From the NCBI GenBank assembly GCA_900552425.1, contig URZR01000052.1, positions 1 through 10,141 on the forward strand: a stretch of 10,141 bases of DNA, given 5' to 3'. This document shows, one piece after another, positions 1 to 6,489 of this stretch. Every line of letters begins with the position of its first letter. Position 1 is the stretch's first letter. Made by a program: the position numbers and the translations under genes. The stretch comes from an uncultured Collinsella sp. GTDB lineage: Bacteria > Actinomycetota > Coriobacteriia > Coriobacteriales > Coriobacteriaceae. The notes under the pieces are model-generated. The model saw only the letters and a program-made list of their open reading frames with translations. It ran no database searches and was not told the origin of the DNA.

Positions 1-2
1 GC

Positions 3-1457
3 GGCATGGATTCCGAGATCGAGGACGACACCGTCGACGTGATGGTCGAGAGCGCTTGCTTCAACGCCGGTCGCACCTCGCACACCAGCCGCGATCTGTC
101 GCTGATCTCCGACGCCTCCATTCGCTTTGAGCGCCAGGTTGACGAGACTGGCTGCGTGGATGTCGCCAACGTTACCTGCGCGCTCATCGAGGAGCTCGCC
201 GGCGGCGAGGTTGCTCCCGGCTATGTCGATGTTTTCCCCGCGCCCAAGACCATCGACAGCATTAAGCTGCGCCTGGCCCGCGTGCATGCCATCTGCGGTG
301 CCGACATCGAGCCCGACTTTATCGAGCGTTCGCTTACCCGTCTGGGCTGCACCGTCGAGCGCGACGGCGAGGACTTTATGGTTACCCCGCCGAGCTTCCG
401 TCCCGACCTGCCGCGCGAGATTGACCTGATCGAGGAGGTCCTGCGCCTATGGGGCATGGGCCGTGTGACGGCGACCATCCCGGCTGCCAAGAACCACATC
501 GGCGGCCTGACCCGCGAGCAGAAGCTCACCCGCAAGGTCGGCGAGATCCTGCGCGCCTGCGGCCTCAACGAGACCACGACCTTTGGCTTTGCCGCCCCGG
601 GCGACCTGGAGAAGATTGGCATGTCCACCGAAGGCCGCGGCTGCCCCGTGGTGCTCATGAACCCGCTGGTGGCCGAGCAGACCGAGATGCGTCGTTCGCT
701 GCTGCCGGGCCTGCTGCAGTCCGTGGCCTACAACGAGGCGCACGGTACGCCCAACGTGCACCTGTACGAGGTCGGCAGCCTGTTCCACGGTCGCGAGAAC
801 GCCAGCCTGCCCAAGGAGACCAAGTCCGTGGCGGGTGTGCTCTCGGGCCAGTGGAGCGAGCAGTCCTGGAACATGAAGTACCGCAAGCTGCGCTTCTTCT
901 TTGGCAAGGGCATTGTCGAGGAGCTGCTCGCCCAGCTGCGCATCGAGAAGGTTCGCTTCCGTCCCGTCGAGGGCGAGGGCTACGCTTTCTTGCAGCCGGG
1001 TCGTGCGGCCGAGGTTCTGTCCGGCGGAACCGTGCTGGGCTGGGTCGGCGAGATTCACCCCGAGGCGCGCGAGGCGATGGGCATCGATGAGGTCGTCGTT
1101 GCCTTTGAGCTCGACTTGGACAAGCTGATCAAGGGCGCCCGCAACCAGGAGAACTATCGCGAGTTCTCGCAGTACCCGGCCGTTGAGCACGACCTTGCCA
1201 TTGTGGTTGACAACTCCGTGACCTGTGAGGATCTTGAGCGCCGCATTGCGAGCGCCGGCGGTAAGTTGCTCGAGGGCGTGCGCCTGTTCGACGTCTACCG
1301 CGATCCCATCCGCATCGGAGCGGGCAAAAAGTCCATGGCCTTTGCGCTTACGTATCGCTCCGACGACCACACGCTTACCAGCGAAGAGGTCGAGAAAGCG
1401 CACCAGAAGATTGTCACCAAGGTATGCAAAGGCGTAAACGGCGAGGTCCGCGGCTAG
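3..1457 (+). CDS. pheT: Phenylalanyl-tRNA synthetase beta subunit, C-terminal part (5' truncated by window edge)
   Basis: This is the beta subunit of the alpha2-beta2 enzyme that charges tRNA-Phe in the cytoplasm. The reading frame is open to the left edge, so the ATG at position 6 is internal and the true start lies outside; about 484 of the usual ~800 residues are visible. Counting from that ATG, the order is the end of the B3/B4 editing region (ESACFNAGRTSHTSRDLSL, then RFERQVD), a B5 domain at roughly 85-150 ending FRPDLPREIDLIEEVLRLWG, the catalytic-like core with MRRSLLPGLLQSVAYNEAHG, and a C-terminal ferredoxin-fold anticodon-binding (FDX-ACB) domain from about residue 384 (REFSQYPAVEHDLAIVVD) to the end. 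Domain order and C-terminus are complete and there is no frameshift. pheS would be expected directly upstream, outside the window. Identification is secure from the family motifs. Confidence 0.97.
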   Translation, partial: GMDSEIEDDTVDVMVESACFNAGRTSHTSRDLSLISDASIRFERQVDETGCVDVANVTCALIEELAGGEVAPGYVDVFPAPKTIDSIKLRLARVHAICGADIEPDFIERSLTRLGCTVERDGEDFMVTPPSFRPDLPREIDLIEEVLRLWGMGRVTATIPAAKNHIGGLTREQKLTRKVGEILRACGLNETTTFGFAAPGDLEKIGMSTEGRGCPVVLMNPLVAEQTEMRRSLLPGLLQSVAYNEAHGTPNVHLYEVGSLFHGRENASLPKETKSVAGVLSGQWSEQSWNMKYRKLRFFFGKGIVEELLAQLRIEKVRFRPVEGEGYAFLQPGRAAEVLSGGTVLGWVGEIHPEAREAMGIDEVVVAFELDLDKLIKGARNQENYREFSQYPAVEHDLAIVVDNSVTCEDLERRIASAGGKLLEGVRLFDVYRDPIRIGAGKKSMAFALTYRSDDHTLTSEEVEKAHQKIVTKVCKGVNGEVRG

Positions 1458-1569
1458 GGCTTGCGATGGGGGGGGCGTAGGGCCTGATGGCGGTTGCTGC
1501 GGAGCTCTGCGCGACCGCGGTGTTCGGAATAAGGCATCGCTGACCCTGCATATATGACACGCGCATTAC

Positions 1570-1606
1570 AAAACGGCGTGCTGCTTTTGTGGCGGCGCGC
1601 CGTTTT
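1570..1606 (+). terminator. Hairpin terminator after pheT
   Basis: AAAACGGCG at 1570-1578 pairs perfectly with CGCCGTTTT at 1598-1606. The stem continues inward with two G-U pairs to give 15 bp (1570-1584 with 1592-1606) closed by a 7-nt loop. The A-tract on one side and the four T residues on the other allow it to work in both directions. It lies 112 bases after the pheT stop and directly before the promoter of the transporter operon, so it probably separates the two units. The short T-tract makes its strength uncertain. Confidence 0.65.
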
Positions 1607-1614
1607 GCTATCAT
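1587..1614 (+). promoter_or_regulatory. Extended -10 promoter of the cbiM-cbiQ-cbiO operon
   Basis: TATCAT at 1609-1614 is preceded by TG at 1606-1607, giving the extended -10 form TGnTATCAT. A weak -35 (TTGTGG, 1587-1592) stands 16 bases upstream and lies in the loop of the preceding terminator hairpin. Predicted transcription start is near 1621, which puts the palindrome at 1625-1652 immediately downstream. This is inferred from sequence only. Confidence 0.5.
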
Positions 1615-1624
1615 AGCCTGCGGC

Positions 1625-1652
1625 GTGTTACGAATCATCTAGCTCGTAACAC
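1625..1652 (+). promoter_or_regulatory. NikR-like operator palindrome
   Basis: GTGTTACGA at 1625-1633 and TCGTAACAC at 1644-1652 are perfect reverse complements, spaced so that the core reads GTGTTAC-N14-GTAACAC over 28 bp. As far as I recall, this form and spacing match the site described for NikR proteins of the Geobacter/deltaproteobacterial type, and the 28-bp span equals the E. coli NikR site (6+16+6). The site lies just downstream of the predicted transcription start and upstream of a Ni/Co ECF transporter, where a bound repressor would block transcription. NikR itself is not in the window, so the link is inference from motif and context. Confidence 0.7.
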
Positions 1653-1709
1653 TGATGAAATGGTTCAAGCGGCGCTGCAATCCCATGTGCCGGCAACCGG
1701 GAGGCGTAT

Positions 1710-2810
1710 ATGCACATTCCAGATAACTACCTGTCCCCGCAGACCGATGCCGTTATGGCGGTGGCGATGGTGCCCGTATGGGTTCACTGCATCAAGAAAG
1801 TGCGCGCCACGCTCGATCGCGAGCATATGGCCTTTCTGGGTATTTGCGCTGCGTTCTCCTTTTTGCTCATGATGTTCAACGTGCCGCTGCCCGGCGGCAC
1901 CACTGGTCACGCCGTCGGCGGCGCGCTCATCGCGCTGCTGCTGGGCCCCGAGGCCGCGGCTATCGCTGTCTCGGTCGCTCTGGCGCTGCAGGCGCTGCTG
2001 TTTGGCGACGGCGGCGTTCTGTCGTTTGGCGCCAACTGCTTTAACATGGCCTTTGTGCTGCCGTTTGTCGCTGCTATCGTGTTCCGTGCGCTCAACAGCC
2101 GTCTGCACGACAAGAGCTGGGGCACCTCGGTTTCTGCCATCGTGAGCGGTTGGGTCGGCCTGTGCCTGGCGGCCCTGTGCGCGGCAATCGAGTTTGGTAT
2201 TCAGCCGATGCTCTTCACCAACGCTTCGGGCGCCCCTCTGTACTGCCCCTTCCCGCTGTCCGTGGCTATTCCGGCCATGTTGATCCCGCATATGCTGGTT
2301 GCCGGCGTGATCGAGGGCGTGGCGACGTCCGCCATCTACGGCTTCATTAAGAAGACGGCGCCGAGCATTATCGTCGGGCCTGAGGCTGTCGATGGCCAGC
2401 TTGCTGCCGATGGCCAGCTTGCCGCCGATGGTACCGCCAAGAAGACTTCCCTGATTCCCACGCTCATTCTGGTCGCCGTGCTTGTCGTGGCTACGCCGCT
2501 CGGCTTGCTCGCCACCGGTGACGCCTGGGGTGAGTGGGACGCCGAGGGCGCCGCGACCGCCGTTCAGGAGGCTGGCGACGACAGCCTGCAGGCTTCGGTC
2601 GGCCTCGATGCCCCGACCTTTGCCGACACCCTGCCCACGGGCGATTATCTGCAGGCCTATTCCGAGGAGCAGGGTCTTGGCTTTGCCGGCCAGGCTGCCA
2701 TGTATATCCTCTCGGGCGTGATTGGCGTGGCGGTGCTGACCATCGCATTCCGCCTGGTCTCGCTGACGGTCAAGGAAAGCGGTGCTCATGGCAATAGCCG
2801 AGCTGCCTAG
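1710..2810 (+). CDS. cbiM: CbiM/NikM-type nickel/cobalt ECF transporter substrate-binding protein with C-terminal PDGLE domain
   Basis: This is the substrate-specific membrane component (S unit) of an energy-coupling-factor importer for Ni2+ or Co2+. The start is fixed by the family's N-terminus MHIPDNYLSP, in which the free amino group and His2 bind the metal, and by GGGAGG at 1699-1704, five bases upstream. His67 in GGTTGHAVGGAL matches the third ligand known from NikM structures. Several hydrophobic helices fill residues 15-215, with GGVLSFGANCFNMAF in the conserved core. After a repeat-rich linker (228-241), residues 248-350 form a PDGLE-type domain (TPLGLLATGDAWGEWD plus a final membrane helix), replacing the separate CbiN/NikN subunit. 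It overlaps cbiQ and is first in the operon. Whether nickel or cobalt is carried cannot be read from the protein alone; the upstream NikR-like site favours nickel. The symbol cbiM is used in the family sense. Confidence 0.93.
   Translation: MHIPDNYLSPQTDAVMAVAMVPVWVHCIKKVRATLDREHMAFLGICAAFSFLLMMFNVPLPGGTTGHAVGGALIALLLGPEAAAIAVSVALALQALLFGDGGVLSFGANCFNMAFVLPFVAAIVFRALNSRLHDKSWGTSVSAIVSGWVGLCLAALCAAIEFGIQPMLFTNASGAPLYCPFPLSVAIPAMLIPHMLVAGVIEGVATSAIYGFIKKTAPSIIVGPEAVDGQLAADGQLAADGTAKKTSLIPTLILVAVLVVATPLGLLATGDAWGEWDAEGAATAVQEAGDDSLQASVGLDAPTFADTLPTGDYLQAYSEEQGLGFAGQAAMYILSGVIGVAVLTIAFRLVSLTVKESGAHGNSRAA
2391..2432 (+). repeat. In-frame 18-bp tandem repeat in the cbiM linker
   Basis: Two 18-bp units (2391-2408 and 2409-2426), differing by one base, are followed by a partial third unit. 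They encode DGQLAADGQLAADG, residues 228-241, between the membrane domain and the PDGLE domain. The repeat stays in frame, so copy-number change would lengthen or shorten the linker by six residues without disrupting the protein. Confidence 0.8.
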
Positions 2811-3624
2811 CTGGCTTACGGTCGAGCAGCGTTACGAGCCCGCGGGGGCTCGGCATCGTGTAATGCAAAAGAATGTCCTGCACCTGGCGAGCCTGCTTGA
2901 GCGGGTTCGCCTGGGTGGAGGCGCGAACGAGGGCGGGTCGATGGTCGACCGTGCCCTTTCTTGCGTTTCGGCTCCGGTGCGCCTGGTGGGGATGTTCGTC
3001 TGCGTTCTGTGCGTGTGCCTGACGCAGAGCCCGCTGTACCTCATGTTGATGGCGGCTATCGCGTTGGTGCTGGTCGCGGTGCGCCCTGTACGCGGGCTGT
3101 GCGCTACCTTTGTGCCGGCGTTGGCTGCCGCGGGGTTTGCCGTGGTTTTGGCGCTGCCTGCCCTGCTGCTGGGTGCTTCCGCCACGGGCGCCATGCTCAA
3201 GATTGCACTCAAGACGTTCATTAACGTGTCGCTGGTGCTGGGCGTTTCGTGGACGCTCACCTGGAGTCGCATGTCGGCGGCGCTTAAGATGCTGCGCCTG
3301 CCCGACGAGGTCATCTTTACCTTTGATATGGCACTCAAGCATATCGAGGTGCTGGGATGCACGGCGCACGATCTGTGCGAATCGGTCATGTTGCGCAGCG
3401 TTGGCCGTGCGCCTGAGGGATTTTCGCGTACCGATTCGATCGCGGGTATCATGGGCATGACCTTTATCAAGGCGATGGAGTGCAGCCACGCGATGGACGA
3501 GGCTATGCTCTGCCGCGGCTTTGCCGGTGCGTACCCGGCGCCCGGGCGGAGCGGCTTTGGCTGGCGCGATGCGGTTTATGCGGCCGTCGTGGTGCTGCTC
3601 GCCGCGTTGTGCGCGGTGCTGTAG
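2788..3624 (+). CDS. cbiQ: ECF transporter transmembrane coupling protein CbiQ (EcfT family)
   Basis: This membrane protein links the metal-binding unit to the ATPase in the Ni/Co importer. From ATG 2788 it has 278 residues; an in-frame GTG at 2782 is a possible alternative, and AAGGA at 2772-2776 is 5 bases from the GTG and 11 from the ATG. Hydrophobic helices cover about 61-100, 103-130 and 136-158, with a last one at 262-278. The cytoplasmic coupling region carries the two EcfT-type motifs: one around ALKMLRLPDE (165-174) and one at AMDEAMLCRGFAG (235-247), whose RGF is the usual end of the second coupling helix. The N-terminus LPSWL is typical of CbiQ. The start lies inside the end of cbiM (23-base overlap), pointing to translational coupling. 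The family assignment is firm; the start codon is less so. Confidence 0.9.
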   Translation: MAIAELPSWLTVEQRYEPAGARHRVMQKNVLHLASLLERVRLGGGANEGGSMVDRALSCVSAPVRLVGMFVCVLCVCLTQSPLYLMLMAAIALVLVAVRPVRGLCATFVPALAAAGFAVVLALPALLLGASATGAMLKIALKTFINVSLVLGVSWTLTWSRMSAALKMLRLPDEVIFTFDMALKHIEVLGCTAHDLCESVMLRSVGRAPEGFSRTDSIAGIMGMTFIKAMECSHAMDEAMLCRGFAGAYPAPGRSGFGWRDAVYAAVVVLLAALCAVL

Positions 3625-3644
3625 CGCGGGCGGCCGAGCCGTCG

Positions 3645-4439
3645 ATGTGGATAGGGAAGGGCGACGTTTTGGCAAACGATACGAATGGCGTGATGGGCGC
3701 GAGCGGTGCTACTGGCGCCAAGAGCGTGCCGCTCATCGAGTTTCGCGACGTGGTGTTCTCCTATGCGGGGCATACGGTTGTCGATGGTGTGTCGCTGCAG
3801 GTCGATCGTGGTGAACTCGTTGCCCTACTCGGTCCCAACGGCTGCGGTAAGACGACGATTATGCGCCTTATTAACGGCCTTGAACTCGCGGACGCAGGGA
3901 TATACCTGTTTGGCGGGCACGTGATCGATGCGGCGTTTCTAAGGGATTCCGCGGCCGCTCAGCGGTTCCATCAGCGCGTGGGCTTTGTGTTCCAGAATGC
4001 CGACGCCCAGCTGTTCTGCGCTACGGTGGGCGAGGAAGTTGCTTTTGGCCCCGCGCAGATGGGGCTGCCGACAGACGAGCTCGAGCGCCGCGTCCGCGAT
4101 GCCATGGAGCTGTTCCAGGTTGCCGATCTGGTCGATGCCTCGCCCTATCAGCTTTCGGGCGGGCAAAAGAAGCGCGTGGCGCTGGCTGCGATCGTGTCGA
4201 TGAACCCCGATATCCTAGTGCTCGATGAGCCCACCAACGGGCTCGATGAGGACTCGTGCGACATCGTAGTCAACTTTTTGCTGGCCTACGTTGCTGCCGG
4301 TAAGACGGTTTTGATGAGTACGCACCATCAAGATTTGGTGCGCCGCTTGGGGGCCCGTGCCATCTATATCGATCGATATCACCATGTGGTCGAGGCGCCT
4401 TCGCCGTCGTATGGAACCGAGAGCGGTGCTGCGGAATAG
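3645..4439 (+). CDS. cbiO: ECF transporter ATP-binding protein CbiO
   Basis: This is the cytoplasmic ATPase that powers the Ni/Co importer. From ATG 3645 it has 264 residues with all ABC motifs in order: Walker A GPNGCGKTT (63-71), Q-loop FQNADAQLF (116-124), signature LSGGQ (170-174), Walker B ILVLDE (190-195) with D-loop NGLD, and H-loop His227 in STHH. FQNADAQLF followed by VGEEVAFGP is characteristic of ECF-type ATPases. The ABC fold begins at PLIEFRDVVFSY (29-40), so the first ~25 residues are a non-conserved tail. The start is uncertain: ATG 3645 has a poor ribosome site, whereas TTG 3669 has AAGGG 7 bases upstream. An in-frame extension to 3480 exists but overlaps cbiQ and is not part of the gene. 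The gene follows cbiQ by 20 bases and ends the operon; only one ATPase is encoded, as usual for CbiMQO systems. Confidence 0.93.
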   Translation: MWIGKGDVLANDTNGVMGASGATGAKSVPLIEFRDVVFSYAGHTVVDGVSLQVDRGELVALLGPNGCGKTTIMRLINGLELADAGIYLFGGHVIDAAFLRDSAAAQRFHQRVGFVFQNADAQLFCATVGEEVAFGPAQMGLPTDELERRVRDAMELFQVADLVDASPYQLSGGQKKRVALAAIVSMNPDILVLDEPTNGLDEDSCDIVVNFLLAYVAAGKTVLMSTHHQDLVRRLGARAIYIDRYHHVVEAPSPSYGTESGAAE

Positions 4440-4459
4440 TTGCTGCGTAGGGGATGCGT

Positions 4460-4477
4460 AGCCGCCCGCGCGGCTTT
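4460..4477 (+). terminator. Weak hairpin after cbiO
   Basis: AGCCGC at 4460-4465 pairs with GCGGCT at 4470-4475 around a 4-nt loop and is followed by only three T residues. It lies 20 bases after the cbiO stop and just before the next promoter. The stem is short and the tail poor, so this is a tentative call. Confidence 0.35.
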
Positions 4478-4484
4478 GCCGTGA

Positions 4485-4493
4485 TGGTATAGT
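4485..4493 (+). promoter_or_regulatory. Extended -10 promoter of the phospholipase C-like gene
   Basis: TGGTATAGT at 4485-4493 fits TGnTATAAT with one mismatch. No convincing -35 is present, which is tolerated in extended -10 promoters. The predicted start near 4500 leaves only about 20 bases before ATG 4520, too few for a ribosome site ahead of ATG 4508. This supports ATG 4520 as the real start. Confidence 0.5.
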
Positions 4494-4519
4494 TATCCAG
4501 GTTTTTTATGGGGGTGGCT

Positions 4520-5368
4520 ATGCCAAGCTGGAACATTCATATCGCTCAAACGGAGCGCTTGCTGACACGTGCTAGCGTGCTTGCCGATAACGTGCGCGAC
4601 CGCAATGCCTTTTTGTTTGGTTGCGTGGTTCCGGACATTTTTGTGGGCTATATGGTTCCTGGCATTGCCGATCCCATCCCGTACCGCATCACGCACTTTG
4701 CTAAGCCCGAGCCTATCCCCAAACCACGCGAGCACGAGTTCTGGGATACCTATGTGACGCCGCTGCTTAAAAGTTCGCCCACCGGTGCGCCAGCCGCGGC
4801 GACCTCGATTATCGAGGAGCGCGAGCGACTGAACCGCGTGCACTATCCTCAGCGCTACAGGGATGCCGAGCCGGTTGTCGGTCCCGGCGCCTGTGAGTTC
4901 TCGCTTGCGTCCGAAGATGTGGCGCAGTCGCTGCTCGATTTAACGCTGGGCGTCTGGTCGCATCTGGTGGCCGATACCGTATGGAATACGCGCGTGAATC
5001 AGTACCTGGAGGCGCACGGCGGCAAGCCGTGCGAGGAATTCCGCATTAAAAAGCAGGGCGATTTTGACTGGTTTGGTAAGACGCTCGGCATTGTTTCCAT
5101 CCCGCGTGCGACCGATCGTCTGTATACCGCTGCGGCACGTTTTGGGCAGTATCCCATCCATAAGGAGTATGCGCTCAAGACCATCGGCGTTATGCACGAG
5201 ATTGTGCGCGAAAACCCCGGTGAGCCCGATCATCCGCCATACCGCCTGCTAACTGAGGAGTTTTTCGATGCAACGTTTACCGAGGTCATCGAGCTGACCG
5301 AGGTGGGCTTTGCGACTCGCGTTGCCGCTTCTGACGTCCCCGCAGTCCCTCTGATCACTAGCTGCTAG
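4520..5368 (+). CDS. Predicted zinc-dependent phospholipase C-like protein
   Basis: The 282-residue product resembles the Zn_dep_PLPC family (alpha-toxin/PlcB-like fold), often annotated in gut bacteria as zinc-dependent phospholipase C family protein. The family's usual N-terminus MPSWNIH is present. Candidate metal ligands in order are Trp4/His7, Asp39 in FLFGCVVPD, His59 in YRITHF, and His148-x3-Asp152 in WSHLVADTVWN, the HxxxD pattern typical of the fold. There is no signal peptide, so a secreted toxin is unlikely and a cytoplasmic hydrolase of unknown substrate fits better. ATG 4520 is chosen over ATG 4508 because of the family N-terminus and the position of the promoter; GGGGGTGG at 4510-4517 could act as a ribosome site at close range. 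It is transcribed like the transporter operon but appears to have its own promoter. The family call is moderately sure; activity and substrate are unknown. Confidence 0.75.
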   Translation: MPSWNIHIAQTERLLTRASVLADNVRDRNAFLFGCVVPDIFVGYMVPGIADPIPYRITHFAKPEPIPKPREHEFWDTYVTPLLKSSPTGAPAAATSIIEERERLNRVHYPQRYRDAEPVVGPGACEFSLASEDVAQSLLDLTLGVWSHLVADTVWNTRVNQYLEAHGGKPCEEFRIKKQGDFDWFGKTLGIVSIPRATDRLYTAAARFGQYPIHKEYALKTIGVMHEIVRENPGEPDHPPYRLLTEEFFDATFTEVIELTEVGFATRVAASDVPAVPLITSC

Positions 5369-6438
5369 CTGGCCGGCTTGACGGCGAACAGCTCATCCCA
5401 ATCGACCAATAGCTCCCGCCGCAGGGCATCTTCGGTGGTGCGTTCCTGATCGGTCTTTGGGATGTAGGGGAGCCCTGCCTTTTTATGGATGAGTTCGGCG
5501 ATGTTGTTAAAGCTCTTCGTGTCTTTGATTTGCTCATAGGTTATCTGGATAACGTCATAGCCCATGCTTGTGAGGGCGGTGGTGCGCTCGGCATCGGAGA
5601 GACTTGCGGCTTCGCCATCGTGGGCGGAGCGGCCTTGGCATTCCAAGATGACGCCCATGCTGTCGGTGTTGCTCTCGATGAGGATATCGGCGTAGCAGCA
5701 GGTTTTGTCATACAGTGAGCGCGCGGCGTCGCTGAGTGGGATGCGCACGTTGTTTGCGATGTTGATGCCCATGCCGCCCTCGTTGCGGGGGAGCGAGACA
5801 AGCATGGAGGTCTGTACTTCGAAGGGCGAGGCGGTCTGCCCCGTCATGTGCTCGGCCGCCCAGCGCAGTTGTTTAACGCCGCGCAGGCCTGCAGCCTGCT
5901 TGGCGAACGCGGCGATATCCGCCGCGCTGAGGAGCGGCGGGCGCTTCCACAAATTGGTGTCATTGCCCTTGGTGTCGACAACACGCTCCCAACCGCAGTT
6001 GGGTGGAATGAGCTTAAGCGAAATGGCTTCATCGAGTTGTTGTTGCGTTCGCTCGCAGGGCGTAAACACTGCAAAGGAGCCGCACATCTCGTAGCAAGCC
6101 ATGAGTAACTGGTTGCGTGAGACCTGCGTAGCAAGGCTGAGCAGCGTAAACTCGGGCGACGTGACATCAAATCCATGTTCAGTTTGCCTAAACGACCCGG
6201 GAGGCGGCTCTTGGGTCAGGAGGTGCGATTTAAACAGGCTTCGCGACCCGGATTGTGCTCGAGTGAATACAAGCCTGTGAAGCGGTGCATGAAGCAGGTC
6301 TTTTACAACTGCATGACTTCCGAGGCCGCAACATCTGCGATCCATATTGCCAAGGCTAATGGCGGGGTAAAGCCCTAATACCTGCGGCGGGATACGGTGA
6401 TAGTAAAAAGCGGATTGACCGCATAGCGTCAGGTCCAT
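5365..6438 (-). CDS. Orphan protein with AbiEi-like N-terminal half and DUF559/PD-(D/E)XK nuclease-like C-terminal half
   Basis: The 357-residue product matches a large family of actinobacterial and Coriobacteriia proteins, usually hypothetical, that join an AbiEi-like region to a Vsr/DUF559-type endonuclease fold. The N-terminal half includes FDVTSPEFTLLSLATQ (90-105), like the (V)TSPxRTLxDLA motif of AbiEi-type proteins. The C-terminal half has the pattern SPFEVQ (Glu207), then YADILIE (Asp251), then ILECQGRSAH (Glu266, Gln268), and VIQITYEQIKD. This resembles the SPME...D...E-x-D-G-x-x-H pattern of DUF559. The last acidic position of the triad is Gln268, so catalysis is uncertain. The start is ATG 6438 because AGGAGG lies five bases upstream; the frame remains open to an ATG at 6558, but that extension runs into a repeat element. 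No partner toxin or methylase is adjacent. Function is unknown; a defence or DNA-processing role would be inference. Confidence 0.75.
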   Translation of the reverse strand: MDLTLCGQSAFYYHRIPPQVLGLYPAISLGNMDRRCCGLGSHAVVKDLLHAPLHRLVFTRAQSGSRSLFKSHLLTQEPPPGSFRQTEHGFDVTSPEFTLLSLATQVSRNQLLMACYEMCGSFAVFTPCERTQQQLDEAISLKLIPPNCGWERVVDTKGNDTNLWKRPPLLSAADIAAFAKQAAGLRGVKQLRWAAEHMTGQTASPFEVQTSMLVSLPRNEGGMGINIANNVRIPLSDAARSLYDKTCCYADILIESNTDSMGVILECQGRSAHDGEAASLSDAERTTALTSMGYDVIQITYEQIKDTKSFNNIAELIHKKAGLPYIPKTDQERTTEDALRRELLVDWDELFAVKPAS

Positions 6439-6443
6439 GATAT

Positions 6444-6449
6444 CCTCCT
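6444..6449 (-). promoter_or_regulatory. Consensus ribosome binding site that sets the start at 6438
   Basis: On the minus strand AGGAGG lies five bases before the ATG at 6438-6436. It is a full consensus Shine-Dalgarno at good distance, so the 40-codon upstream extension to 6558 is not coding. A TTGACG (-35-like) lies at 6489-6484 on the minus strand, but no convincing -10 follows it. Confidence 0.85.
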
Positions 6450-6489
6450 GGTCGAAATGTGCTTTTGGACCGTGCGATGCCAGCGTCAA

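Noticed and set aside
1466..1474. Run of G residues after pheT as a regulatory element
   Set aside because: A single G-tract in GC-rich DNA without repeats of it nearby; nothing supports a quadruplex or a site.
1615..1709. Cobalamin or NiCo riboswitch upstream of cbiM
   Set aside because: The leader from the predicted start to the ATG is under 100 bases and shows no B12-box or four-way junction core; the palindrome is better explained as a protein operator.
1665..2789. 374-codon open frame antisense to cbiM
   Set aside because: Composition is rich in Arg, Gln, His and Gly, as expected from the complement of a GC-rich membrane protein gene; no motif and no ribosome site. The same applies to long frames antisense to pheT (447-1403) and cbiQ (2770-3675).
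3480..3644. In-frame upstream extension of cbiO
   Set aside because: It overlaps the conserved C-terminus of cbiQ and encodes arginine-rich nonsense; the ABC domain begins well downstream.
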